Assembly: GCF_027244095.1 (NCBI RefSeq)
Contig: NC_069671.1
Coordinates: 2,356,001 to 2,420,000, forward strand
Direction of reading: 5' to 3'
DNA: 64,000 nt
Source of the DNA: Hemicordylus capensis
Lineage: Eukaryota > Chordata > Lepidosauria > Squamata > Cordylidae
Positions 1 through 12,000 of this stretch are shown one piece after another (positions within the stretch are counted from its first letter, which is position 1; every line of letters starts with the position of its first letter). The notes under the pieces were generated by a model. That model worked only from the letters and a program-made list of their open reading frames with translations, searched no databases and had not been told where the DNA came from. The position numbers and the translations under genes are program-made.

Positions 1-141
1 AGCTCCCCTCTCCCTTGTCTTTTTTGTTCTAGCACACTTGGGGATGTGTGGGTTGCTCTTGAGTCCTCTCTCGTCCTCCCAGCTGTGAGAAGCTCTTCCT
101 CTCCCTCTCGTAAACTGGGGCCAACCGACTCGGGACAACCA

Positions 142-262
142 CTTCGCAACACACATGAATTAATCTGTGGAACTCTCTGCTACAAGATATGGGGGGCAGG
201 TAGCAGCCATTGGCTTGGCTGGATAACCAAGGCTGGTTGGACAGATTCATGGAGGGATTTGC
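142..262 (+). repeat. CR1-like LINE 3' fragment
   Basis: Diverged copy of the block around TAATCTGTGGAACTCTCTGC and GGACAGATTCATGGAGG that recurs through the window. The rest of 1-370 shows nothing recognisable. Confidence 0.55.
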
Positions 263-507
263 AGAACGGCTATTTGGAACAAGGGCACTGGACCGCTAAT
301 TAAACTTGCAATTTTACTTGCTATAACTGTCAGTCGGCCCCCTGCTGATCTGCTGCAAACAGCACAGATCTGCTAGATCAGTGTTTCTCAAACTTTTTGG
401 AGTCAAGGACCGCTAAATTCTTCGTGCAGAGTTTCAAGGACCGCTACATTCTTCATGCGCAGTTTCCCGGACCAGCAGTTAGTAAAGGGGTTTCAAGTCT
501 GTCTATC

Positions 508-600
508 TATCTCTCTATCAGACTTCTATACTGCCCCAAACATGCATCTCTGGGCAGTTTAGAATGAAAATAATATAAGCATTAAAATAATTAAATTTGG
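508..600 (-). repeat. L2-like LINE tail inside the hAT element
   Basis: Contains cttctatactgcccc and ctctgggcagttta, the antisense of the L2 3' end that recurs in this window. Confidence 0.5.
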
Positions 601-628
601 AATCTTTTGCAAACATGGAATATTAGGG

Positions 629-758
629 GTTCTTAACCGTGGGTCTCTCAGTTAAACTCCCATAACTCCCAACAACAATGGCATTTGGCCATTATGGCTG
701 GGGATTATGGGAGTAGAAGTCCACCAATGTCTGGGTACCCAAGGTTGAGAACCCCTGA
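629..758. mobile_element. Foldback MITE nested in the hAT element
   Basis: Left end ggggttcttaaccgtggg, right end cccaaggttgagaacccc, with inverted arms containing actcccataa and ggattatgggag. Same family as 33424-33557. Confidence 0.7.
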
Positions 759-1449
759 ATCTAAAAGCCTGGGTGAACAAATTTGTCTCCAGTATGTCTT
801 CAGTATGTGCGGGGTGGGGGTGGAGGTGCTTCTGATTACTCAGTGGAGAGGGTATGTTGGGCCATTAGAAAAATTCAAAAGCTACATGGGGCCAATGAAA
901 ACAACATACAAGCAAGCCCCACTGATGCAAGAGGGAAACAGCGTTCCCTCTCAAGGTGCCTTGACCATAACAGGCAGCTGGGTTTCAATCAACCAACCTT
1001 TGGCTGCAAATAATGAGCATGCAAGAACCAGCAGCCCTTCAAGTGGCGCCCACTGCCATACTTTTTCCTCCATGCCCCTGCACCGCATACAGTTTGAAGC
1101 TGTAAAGATAGGGAATAAGATAGCTGTAGGAAGATCTCAGCAGCACATGGAGGCAAGGCACAAGAAGGGTCCCATGCCTCCGTGATACTCTTCCTCTTCC
1201 GTGCCATGTGCAAAACTGAGGAAGTGAGTGCCTTGATTTCAGTTTGGGGGGGGGGGGGTTGACTCCCAGTCAGGGACCGGCACTCAAGCCTTCGGGGACC
1301 GGCAGCGGTCCAGGGACCGGTGGTTGAGAAACACTGTGCTAGATGACCCTGATCAGCTTCTGCCTGCTAGTGAGCTTGTTTTCTCTTTAATTGACAAAAA
1401 AAAACCCCACAAAAAAGCCCAAACAATACCAAGATCGTACAAGATTTGT

Positions 1450-1755
1450 GGAGGAGATCTGGTCTTGCAGTAGCGAGCATGAATGATCTCTGTTGCCCTC
1501 GTTTGCATTTGGATGGGTGACTACATGTGAACACTGTCTGCTGTAAGATAGTCCCCTTTAGGTGTTGGGAACTTAGCTCAGTGGTAATCTGCTTTGCATG
1601 CAGAAGGACCCAGATTCATTCCTTGGCAGCATCTCCAAGAAAGCTAGGAAAAACCCCAGCCTGAAACTTTGGAAAGCTGCTGCCAGTCAGAGTAGGCAGT
1701 CCTGAGTTAGACGGATCAATGGTCTGACTCTGTCAGGCAGCTTCCTGTGTTGCAG
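1450..1755 (+). repeat. 5S/tRNA composite SINE, old copy
   Basis: 5S-like head (gcatttggatgggtgac), then a clear tRNA-like unit (agctcagtggtaatctgctt, tgcatgcagaagg, attcattcc) and the body ending cagcttcctgtgttgc. Confidence 0.8.
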
Positions 1756-2009
1756 TTTGTATACGTTTGTCAGCCTCTCTGATCCCTGTACCTTACTACT
1801 TCATACAGCTAATGGATTCCAGCATATCTGATTGGCTCTGTGAAGTGTGGGTTTGAATCTTGTCATGGCCACACTTGGGCGCACGACATACTTTGGAGTG
1901 TAACTTGCCCTCACTGCAATCTTGTTTTAGAGCTAAAGCTTTGCAACGAGATCTCAAAAGATGAGACACGCGTGCACCCCACTGCTTCGTGAATCGGTAT
2001 CCTGCTTCT

Positions 2010-2560
2010 CATAAGAGCAGCCCTGCTGGATCAGGCCCGAGGAGGCCCATCTAGTCCAACATCCTGTTTCCTACAGTGGCCCACCAGATCCAACTGGGAA
2101 GTTCGCAGGCAAGGGATGCAGGCATGCCTTCTCTGTTGCTGCTCCCCTGCAACTGGAATTCAGAGGCATCCTGCCTCGGAGCCTGGAGGTGGCTTATATC
2201 CCTCAGACTAGTAGCCGTTGATAGACCTGTCCTCCATGAATTGGTCTAAGCCCTCTTTTTGCAGTCAAAGGTTACCATTTTAATTGCAAACCGACCAGAG
2301 ACACAAGTTTTGTGCAGTATAGAAATATTATAAATAAAAAAAATAGTCGTCCAAGCTAGTGGCTGTTGCCACACCCCATGGCAGAGAGTTCCACAGATCT
2401 ATCGAGGAGCTGTGTGAAAGTCCCTCTTTTTTGTCTGTCCTAAATTTCCTGGCAATCGGCTTCATGAGATGACCCCCCCTGGTTCTAGTGTTGTGAGAGA
2501 GGGAGAAAAATTTATCTCTTTCTCTCTGCACTCCATGCATAATTTTGTAGACCTCTATTT
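2010..2560 (-). repeat. CR1-like LINE 3' end, interrupted
   Basis: Starts with the antisense tail agcccTGCTGGATCAGGCCC and runs back through the peptide-coding part (antisense of LWNSLP, HTRTRG). An L2 tail sits inside at about 2269-2345. Confidence 0.75.
2269..2345 (+). repeat. L2-like LINE tail inside CR1-like copy
   Basis: Ends with gcagtatagaaatattataa and AT-rich tail, as in other L2 tails here. Confidence 0.6.
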
Positions 2561-2721
2561 CTGTGGGGAAATATCCTCCTGCAGGAAGCAGGTTTTGAAG
2601 GCACTTGACTTAAGTTGCCCATTTGCTCTTTGTTTGCAATTGGCTTCAGCCATTGGCTGGAGCATTTGATGTTCCCCACCCCAAGGAGGAACATCGCCAC
2701 CTTCTCCTTCTCCCTGAGCAG

Positions 2722-2862
2722 GCCTGCTCAACTTTAGCCCCGCCCCCATCTGTTTTTGGACTACAACTCCCATAATCCCCAGCCACAGTGGCCAATAGCC
2801 AGGGCTTACGGGAGTTGTAGGCCAACATCTGCAGGAGGGCCGGAGCTGAGCAGCCCTAGTGA
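2722..2862. mobile_element. Foldback MITE
   Basis: Arms gactacaactcccataatcc and acgggagttgtaggcc with matching outer ends ctgctcaactttagccc and gggccggagctgagcag. Ends 66 bases before an AP1B1 exon. Confidence 0.7.
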
Positions 2863-2928
2863 TACGTCCCGTTTCTTCTCTGCCGGCCGTATGGCCTTGT
2901 CACAACTCGGCGTCTTTCTGTTCTGCAG

Positions 2929-3069
2929 ATGGGAGGCCCCAGTTTCACCGCCCCCAGTGCGGTCATGCCCTCCAACTTGGGGGCACCCCTTGGCGGGGGC
3001 CTGGGTGACCTCTTTGACCTGGCTGGCGGCGTGGGGACGTTGTCGGGATCCTACGTCGCTCCCAAGACG
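2929..3069 (+). CDS. AP1B1: AP1B1 exon: hinge end and start of ear
   Basis: Acceptor ttctgcag precedes 2929 and donor gtgagt follows 3069. 47 codons, phase 0 at both ends. Encodes the Gly-rich hinge end and SGSYVAPKT, the entry to the appendage. Confidence 0.95.
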
Positions 3070-6000
3070 GTGAGTCGCGCTGACCTCCAAGGGATCCAGA
3101 AGGTGTCACTCCCAGGACAGTCGCTAGAGGACTGCACCCCTTCCATGGCTAAGCCCCACACCTTTTGCGGGAGGGTTCTCTTCTTGCCTTGGCTAGCCTG
3201 AGGCTTCTCCAACTTGAGTCCACAGATGTCCGTTGGACTACCACTTCTGTCATCCATTGGGGATGATGGGAGTTGTAGTCCTGAGTGTGAGAATCCCTGG
3301 GCTAGGTCTTCAGTTGGCCCAGGGTGGCTGTAGCTTCTCTCTCCCCTCCTTCCCAACTGCAAAATGCACAGTTCTGGGGAAGCCGTGTCTAAAACGAGGG
3401 GACAGAACTTTATTACAGTCGTAGACCAATATACAAAGAAATACAAACAATACGTCATGTAAATAAAATAAAATATAAAAAACAGAGAAGAGAGAAATGT
3501 ATAAACTACTTCTGAAATGTCTTGCTAAAGATCAGATCGAGTTTTGCAGATTACAAAACCAACCCTGGCCACTATATTAATGATTTTTTTCATCGGGGTT
3601 AAGTAGTAAAAATAAAACGAGGGATGTAAATGGAACTGGGCGAGAGATGTTCGAAGATGGGGGGGTGACTTTAAGGGCAGGGGAGGGTGCACTTACCCCT
3701 CCCTCCCCCACCCCCACCCCGCTGGCGCTCTGTTTGGGGTGGCAGCATACTTCCCTGCCGCCCCATTGCTGCCTCGGTCCCTACGTCAGTGGAAGTACCC
3801 GATGCGCAAGGGACCGAGGTGGCAGGGAGGTGCATTGCTGCCCTGACGGTCCCTTTGCAAATGGAGCACCGGGGGGGTGAGCGGAGGGAGGGGTAAGTGC
3901 ACCCTCCCCCGCCCTTAAAGTCAACCCCCCTCGCCTTCACACTGGCAGAACCGCCGGTCGTTCAAACCGATTCGGAGGCCCATAAAGGGCCTCCGAACCG
4001 GTTCTGTGCACATCCCTCCTGAAAACTGCTGGGTACCCTACGAAAGCTGAAATTGTCCTGGCCCTTAGGCTTAACATGACCTTTCTTGGGTTCTGTGAAT
4101 TCAAACAAATGTAGACCCGTGTCGGGCTTAAGTGGAGCAAAGCTGCCTGCACCTTGCACAGAACTCTGTGTTTGAATGTTCATTTCTACTTCTCTGTATG
4201 GAAATAAAGGGAAATCCTACCACCCGGCTTAATCCAAGCCGCCCTGAAAGACAGGGTAGAAATCTGTCCGTGGTTTAGTGGCTTATGCAGAATGGGGTGG
4301 TTTGGAATAACCTCCGCATGTCACTAGTCCACAGTAAGAAACTTTCGGACTCTGGTGACATGGCTGTCTGTCGTATTACCTTTGTGATCTTGCGTGATCC
4401 TTAGATCTGGCTGCCAGCCGTGAAGGCCAAAGGGCTGGAGATTTCGGGCACCTTCAGCCGCCAGGTGGGTTCCATCTCCATGGACCTGGTGCTGTCGAAC
4501 AAGGCCCTGCAAGTCATGTCCGACTTCGCCATCCAGTTCAACCGGAACAGGTAACGCTGCCTCTCCACCTGTCCTGCTCCCTGGGAACCCCCCTGTTCAG
4601 AGGGACTATCCTCAGCCAGCCTCTTGTGATGACTCTTGTTCTCTTGATAAGCAGCTGCTATGAAGAGCTTATCCGACCCTCTAAGAAGTTGACTGAAGAG
4701 GCTGAGCTGCGTAGCACAAAGGTTCTCAGTCTTGTGTCCCTAATGTGGTTCTCTGCCGAGAAGCCGGAGTAATTAAGGGGGCGATGGAGTTATGGCTATG
4801 TATTTTCGCTTACTGGCTAAGGTTGTCTTTCCTCCCAGTTGGATTAGCCCCATTGATGTTGGCTGATCATTTTGTTTCAAAATGGAAAAGGTCTATCCAA
4901 CAGAAATTTATATTATGACGGATTCTCACAGGAAGCTCTTACGATGCTGGGCCCTGTGCAGGCTAAGAGATAATTCAGACAACGGGTAACCAATATGGAA
5001 GGCCTATTAGATCAATCTCGCCTTCCAGGAGATGTATTTTTTTTTAGTAATCAGTCTTACATTTTTAAGCCCAGAAAGAGATTTAATTCGGATAATGGTG
5101 GTGTCTGTGCCCCACCTCCCACCCAGATGAGGAGCAAAGAGCACGGCTTTACCGTGGGGACGCGAGAGGGCTCTGAATACCCCCTGGGAGCCCTTCGAGC
5201 ACCACTAAGGGTACTAGTTCCCCTGTTGGGAACCCCCAGGCAAATGAATTTATAAATTTATTTATTTATTTATTTAACATGTGTTTGTATCCCACCCAAA
5301 ACGCAAGTCTCTGGGTGGTTAAAAAGATGGCGGCGGTGGCAGCATAAGATGTTGTAGTGAAGGGAAGGCTTTGAGGGAGGGCCTTCCTTAATAAGGGGGG
5401 AAGCCCTGGAAAACTAAAGCAGAAGGACCCATCCAGAGGATTGGGTGGGAACTACACACTCGACCATCTGCTGGAGAGGAGAAAGCTTTGGTCTGTTAGT
5501 TGGCCTGTCCCAGGAGGACCCAGAGGAAGCAGCAGGTTGAGAGGAACAAGTAAGTAGTAAGTTAGCACCAAGTCAGACGTGTGAGGGAAGCTGTTTTCCT
5601 TGACTGATTAAGTTGCCAGGTTAAGGGAAACTCCCTCTTACAACCTGAGTTATGAAAAGACTGTTCTTATTGCATATCCTTTTCTTTTAATCTGATGATA
5701 AACCCTTGTTGCTGAAGTGTGCAATTCGTTATTTGGGGTCTGCCTTAGTCACATGCCTTTTGGAGGCCTGGGACTGCTCAGCCCTTCTAGGGAGGGTTTT
5801 GCCACTTTAACCTCCCACCGCCCCCCCAGGAACCTTAGGTGGAAAGAGAGGTTTGTCCCACATCAGAATCACTGCCTAGAGATGTACATATCAGGCGGTA
5901 TAGAAATATGATTGATTGATAGATAAATGTGGGTGGGTGACAGCCTACTGTGAATCCCTTACAGACCAGGATTCAACCCCACTGAACTCCCCCCCCCCCC

Positions 6001-9000
6001 CCGCCCGCCAGTGCCCTCCCCTGTCTCTGGGTAGGACTCATGACAGATGTCCTCTCGTAAAGGCTTTGGGCAAGAACTGGTTTCCATGAGCTTTCCTCTT
6101 TGCTGGCTTCCACACCCGGTTGCCCAAGTCGAGAAGCGATCGCTGGTTGCTGGCACCGCCTTCTCCGCTTGCTTTCCAGTACTGGCACCCGGGCGGCGGC
6201 TCACCCCTCTCTCTCGGCATTCTCTCCCCAGCTTCGGCCTGGCCCCTGCTGCGCCCCTCCAGGTCCACGCCCCCCTCGCTCCGAACCAGAGTGTGGAGAT
6301 CTCCCTTCCCCTCAACACGGTTGGCTCGGTCATGAAGATGGACCCCCTCAATAACCTCCAGGTGAGCCCAGGAGGCGCGCATGCATGGCGACTTTGGGGG
6401 GAGTTGGGGGGCGGTTGGTGGTGGTGTTGACTAAGGACGGGGGGGGGGCCTCTCGGGAGCAGTGCCTACTCAGGGCTGCAAGTTCGATGCCGAGCACAAT
6501 TGGAATCCCGCATCCCAAGTACACCTGCATAATTTTGGTTTCACATGTCATGGGAAGAGGCAAGGTGTGGGGACCCGACCCCCCCCACACACACACACCG
6601 TATGGGAGCACAGGAAGCTGCCATATATAGAGTCCGGCCCTTGACCCATCCAGCTCAGTATTGTCTACCCAGACTGGCAGCGGCTTCTCCAAGGTTGCAG
6701 GCAGGAATCTCTCTCTCAGCCCTATCTTGGAGTTGCTGCCAGGGAAGGAACTTGGAACCTTCTGCATGCAAGCATGAAGATGCTCTTCCCAGAGTGGCCC
6801 CATCCCCTCCAGGGAATTTCTTACAGTGCTCAGACATGTAGTAAGTCGTAGTAGTGCTAAGAATTCTTATATACTGCTTCTCAACAAAAGATATAAATAA
6901 GATGTCTCCCTGTCCCCAAAGGGCTCACGATCTAAAAAAGAAACAGACCAGCAACAGCCACTGGAGGGGTACTGTGATGGGGGTGGATAGGGCCAGTTGC
7001 TCTCCCCTGGCTAAATAGAGAATCTCCACTCTTTTTAAAAGTGTTTCTTGTCTTGGTCAAGTTTTAACCTTCGCTTTCCCTTATCTGCATAGTCTGATCT
7101 AAGCAAGAAAAACTCTCTCTCTCTCTTTTGTGTCCAGGTGGCCGTGAAAAACAACATCGACGTGTTTTACTTCAGCACCCTCTATCCTCTGCATATCCTC
7201 TTTGTGGAAGATGGGAAAATGGGTAAGTTGGTGATGAGAGTCTGGAAGTGGGGCGGGGGCTGGGAGGGAGCCCTCCAAGGTGTGGGTTGGCAGAGGGGGG
7301 TGGATGCTTCCTGATGACCCCATTTGTATTTATGGCTTTCCTTGAGGGACTTGAAAGGGGCTACATGCCAGGGGGTTCCCAACCTTGGGTGCCCAGATGT
7401 TCCTGGACTAAGATGGTAGTTGGTAACGGAATCAGAATGGGACATTGTTGCTGATTCCATTACCAATCTGTTAGGCATGTTTCATACACTGCCTTTTAAT
7501 GCTTAAGTTTTCTGTATAAATATGGTGTTATAGTAGGAGATGTATTCTTGCCAGTGGGTATACATAATGTTAACTTGAGGTTTGTTTGTGGCTGCTGTCA
7601 TTGAAAACATAACATGCCTGATTCTGTTACTCTTGAATTCCGTTACTCTTTTTCAAGCTGTTTCTCCTTCTCCCTCCCGCAGAGCGGCAAATGTTCCTGG
7701 CCACCTGGAAGGACATTCCCAATGAGAATGAAGCACAGTTCCAGATCAAAGACTGTCCTCTCAGTGCAGGTGAGAACCCTCCAGCCCCATGATCCTGGAA
7801 GACTTGCCTTCGCCTTCGCCTTCCCCTTCCCCAGAATGCTCAGAGTGGCTTGCTTGTGATTGCTGAGCAGCCCTGCTGGATGAGGCCCAAAGAAGCCCAT
7901 CTAGTCCAGCATCCTGTTTCACACAGTGGCCCACCAGATGCCCCTGGGGAGCCCACAGGCAAGAGGGGAGGGCAGGCCCCCCTCTCCTAAGCTCAGCGGC
8001 AGCTTCCATAATTCCCCCTCAATGCAATGTGACATTCGAGCCAGATTGAGATGGAAGTGGGGAGAAGCCCTGTGGGGTTTGAGCAGACAGCTGCCTCGCT
8101 GTTCTCTCTCTCTCGTTAAGATCTCCACTGAAGTCTCCCTCTTCTTGGTTGTCCAATTTTGTGCAACCACAACAACAAATATTTATATACCGCTTTTCAA
8201 CAAAAGTCTCCAAAGCGCATTACATAGAGAAATAATAAATAAATGAGACGGCTCCCTTTCCCCAAAGGGCTCACAGTCTAAGAAGAAACATAAGACAGAC
8301 ACCAGCAACAGTCACTGGAGGGCTGCTGTGCTGGGGACGGAGAAGGCCAGTTGCTCTCCCCATGCTCAATAAAGAGAATCACCACGTTAAGAGGTGCCTC
8401 TTTGCCTAGTTGTCTAATTTTGTGCAGAGAAGTTCAGTGTAAAAAAACCTGTATATGCATTTTATGTAAATATGCACAGTTTTTATTTGCTAGTCTTGAG
8501 ATGAGGCAAGGAGCCATACAGGTTGATCTGTGACCCTTCTGCGCCACTGAAACTTTCACCAGGCCTAGCCCTCAGCCTTATGTTTTGAGTTTGTAAACCG
8601 GCCAGAGATTTGTATATGGGGCTGTGTAGAAATCTCAGTGCGCGGTGGGGATCGTGCACTCTCCTAGGCGCTCTCCTAGGTCGGTAACTCAGCCCGAAGC
8701 CGTTGAGAGGGCTTTAAAGGTAATTGCCAGCACTTTGTATTTTGCCTGGAAACCTATTGGTAGGAACAGAGGAAGCTGCCATCTACTTAGTCAGACCATT
8801 GGTCTATCTAGCTCAGTATTGTCTTCCCAGACTGGCAGCGGCTTCTCCAAGGTTGCAGGCAGGAATCTCTCTCGGCCCTATCTTGGAGATGCTGCCAGGG
8901 AGGGAACTTGGAACCTTCTGCTCTTCCCAGAGCAGCTCCATCCCTTAAGGGGAATATCTTGCAGTGCTCACACATCAAGTCTCCCATTCAAATGCAACCA

Positions 9001-12000
9001 GGGCAGACCCTGCTTAGCTATGGGGACAAGTCATGCTTGCTACCACAAGACCAGCTCTCCTCTGCCCATGCAATTGCCTTAAAACAGGCATAATATGGTC
9101 TCTCTGAGACACATTATGGGAGCTGAAGTCCAACAGCACCAGGAGACCCCAAGTTTTGAGACCCCCTGCTTTAATTGAAAGCTGAATTCCACCCCCAGCC
9201 GCATATGCTGACTTCCTGTGACACACACAGAGCTCTGCGGGCGACCCTGACCTGGCGGCATAGCTGTGCTTTTTACCTCGGTCTCTTTCTGGGCCCGCAG
9301 ATGCCGTTAGCAGCAAGCTTCAAGGCAGCAACATCTTCACCATTGCCAAGAGGAACGTGGAGGGCCAGGACATGCTGTACCAGTCGCTCAAGCTGACCAA
9401 CGGCATCTGGGTCCTGGCGGAGCTACGGATCCAACCAGGGAGCCCCAACTTTACGGTACGACTCCCCGCTTCGCTTCTGGGTTCCATTTGTGGAGCTTTA
9501 TACGCTGCTTTTCAGCGAAGAGCAGCTTCCGAATCGGTTTAGAATTAAAAATCCACCCAAAGGTACAGTAGAACCAGGGGGGTGTTGGCACGAGGGTGGC
9601 CATCTTTTCTGGTCTCGCCTTCTTTACCTAATAAGACAACACTCAAAAATGTAAAGTACATGCAAATCTTGTTACTTGCGTGGGCTCTGTTTCTTGCCTA
9701 CTAGCGCGAGTAACAAAACGGCAAATAACGAGGCTTTATGCTTATGAGAATGGAGGAAAACCGCTAAAATACGGCTACAAACCAGCTAAAAACATGAAAT
9801 TGTTTACTGTACCATGCTCTGTGGGGTCTGCATGTGCCCAGGAATGCCCCCCAAATGGTGAAAAATTGTGGGGGGAATACAGTTTTTGCAAGAAACCAGC
9901 CACAAAATGACTTCTATAGAAAAAAATTGTGGCTAGAAGTGACTTCAGTGGTCACTTTCGGCCCTGAAGGAACCGCTGATACAAAGGTTTTTACCCTTTC
10001 GTATCCACAGATTATGTGGGTGTCAATTGGATACTCACAGATATGTGGAAACGCAGGTGGCAAGTCGGCGAATAGCGAGGTTTCCCTGTACAGGCAATTG
10101 AATGTGATGGCGCATCAGAACTGAGCATTCTGGGAAACAGAGCATGGTGCCTGTCAACTGACCAAACTCCCTGCAGTTCAGAAAGCTTTGTGTTTTAATG
10201 TGCCCATTATTTTTAAAAATAGTCAAAAATGTAAATGGATAGCAGCTTCAACATGCCACTATTGAAATAGGTCGCCCCGTATGAGCCCTGAAAAACATGC
10301 ATGCGTGCAACCCACTAGGAGCTGAGCAGAGGAGACCAGGAGGGATTGAATAACCTTGGTGGCTGCTACCGAGAAACCTACCCTGTGAGAGGTGCATGCA
10401 ATGGCAAGCAGCCGGCCACCTGGCCTGTGTGTGAAATGCCCCTCTTTTGCCCCTCAATACAGCAGCATGAGGTCTTGGCCCTCGAACCCCTCTCTGTCCC
10501 CCCCCTCGTCCTCTCTTCCCCCATTCTGTCACAGGATGAAACTGGTGGTAGTTCCTCACCCCTGCCCCACAAACCTCTCTCATTTTGGTTGTGATACACT
10601 TTTTCTGCTTCTGGTGACAATTTAATCTTTTTTTGTGTTTCTATTATTTCCCCCCCTCCCCACACCACGGGCCTGCCCCCCCGATCTTGCAGGATTTGGA
10701 GGTTAGCAGAATATCTTGTGCTGCTGCTGCTGCTTCTCCTCTGTATCTTCTGAATCCAGCTGCTTGCACCCCCCTCGCATCTTTCTGAATCACCCCCCCC
10801 CCCCCGCCCAGCTTTGCTTCCGATGTTGAGCAGCCCCCTATCCCCAGCCTAACATGCTAACCAGTAACGGGTGGCGACATTTGCCGACGGGCGGTGGGGA
10901 GATGAGGCCACAGGAACGAAAGGGAGTCGATCTCTTCGGAGCCTGTTTTTCTCCTCCCGTCACGTCCGGTGTGGCTTAGGACTCAAAACTCCTTGGCCGT
11001 CATCGATAGCAAACTTAACGGCATGGAACTTCAAATTAACGAATGTTAACTTCACTTGTCAAATGGTCCTCTGGGCAGCTCACAACACCACAGTCAAAAC
11101 ATCCCCTTAAAACACATAACCCAGAACCGATTACAAGAGAAAATGCGGCACCAAAAAGGCAGTACAAAAGACTCTTAAAACATCTTAAAAATCCATTTTT
11201 AAAAGCCAGAGTGGACAGGAAGGTCTTCGCCTGGGGTCTCAAGGAGCAAAGTGGTGACACCAGGAGAGCCTCGCTGGGGAGGCTACTCCATAGATGGGGT
11301 GCCATCCCCAAAAAGGCCTTCAGTAGCCACCCGCCTCGGGCACTCAAAGCCGGGCTTCCCAGAGTCATTTATTTTGCTCTTGGAGAATGTGTGGGAGCTG
11401 TAACCTGGTGTGTGCTGACTCGGGATTAAACTTGACTGGATTTTGTGGGGCTGACGGCTGTGGCTGTAGATCAAGCTCCGTATCGCAGTAACGTTTCGGC
11501 TGCATCGACACGGCAGATCTTAACCGTTTTCTCTTTAACCACCTTTAGCAGTAATGCCCTCTTGGAGGGACCCAGAAGCTCTGGTTTGCTTAGGGAGACC
11601 TTGCATTGCCGGGGTTCTCAGGCTTGGACCCCCCCAGCTGAGGATGGGCCACAGTGGCAGGGGGCGATGGGTGCTGTAGTCCAACAACCTCCGGGGGCCT
11701 GAAGCTGAGAACTCCTGATGTACTGCACTGAAAACCCCTCTGCAAGATGAGCTACCTGGGCTCCAGCAGGAAAGTCAAGAAGGCTGTGAAAACACGTTTC
11801 AGATCTGCAGTGCCGTCCATGTCTGATGGCTAGGTTGGACAAAGGAAGTAGCGCGGGGTGTGGGGGGAGATCTCGTTCTCGGAAACAAAGGCAGCACCGT
11901 GTAGCAAGAGGTCTGCTCCAAATGATTTTGGCCGAACTGTCCTTAATTCTCTTTGCATGTCGTCCTCTGTGCTGTGCACTTAATTTCTTCCTCTTCCAAT

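Larger units (their letters stand above)
379..1336. mobile_element. Non-autonomous hAT-type DNA transposon, 958 bp
   Basis: Ends are inverted: CAGTGTTTCTCAA at 379 and TTGAGAAACACTG ending at 1336. An 8-base target-site duplication tgctagat flanks it exactly (371-378 and 1337-1344), the hAT signature. Interior near both ends repeats GGACCGC/GGACCGG motifs. No transposase frame seen. An L2 tail and a foldback MITE are nested inside. Confidence 0.88.

Noticed and set aside
3630-3930. CRISPR-like spaced repeats in GC-rich foldback
   Set aside because: The repeats are inverted arms of one foldback in a vertebrate intron, not direct repeats with spacers.
5330-5860. Possible solo LTR (poly(A)-like region and unique flanks)
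   Set aside because: No terminal dinucleotides, target duplication or second copy could be shown; left as unique intron.
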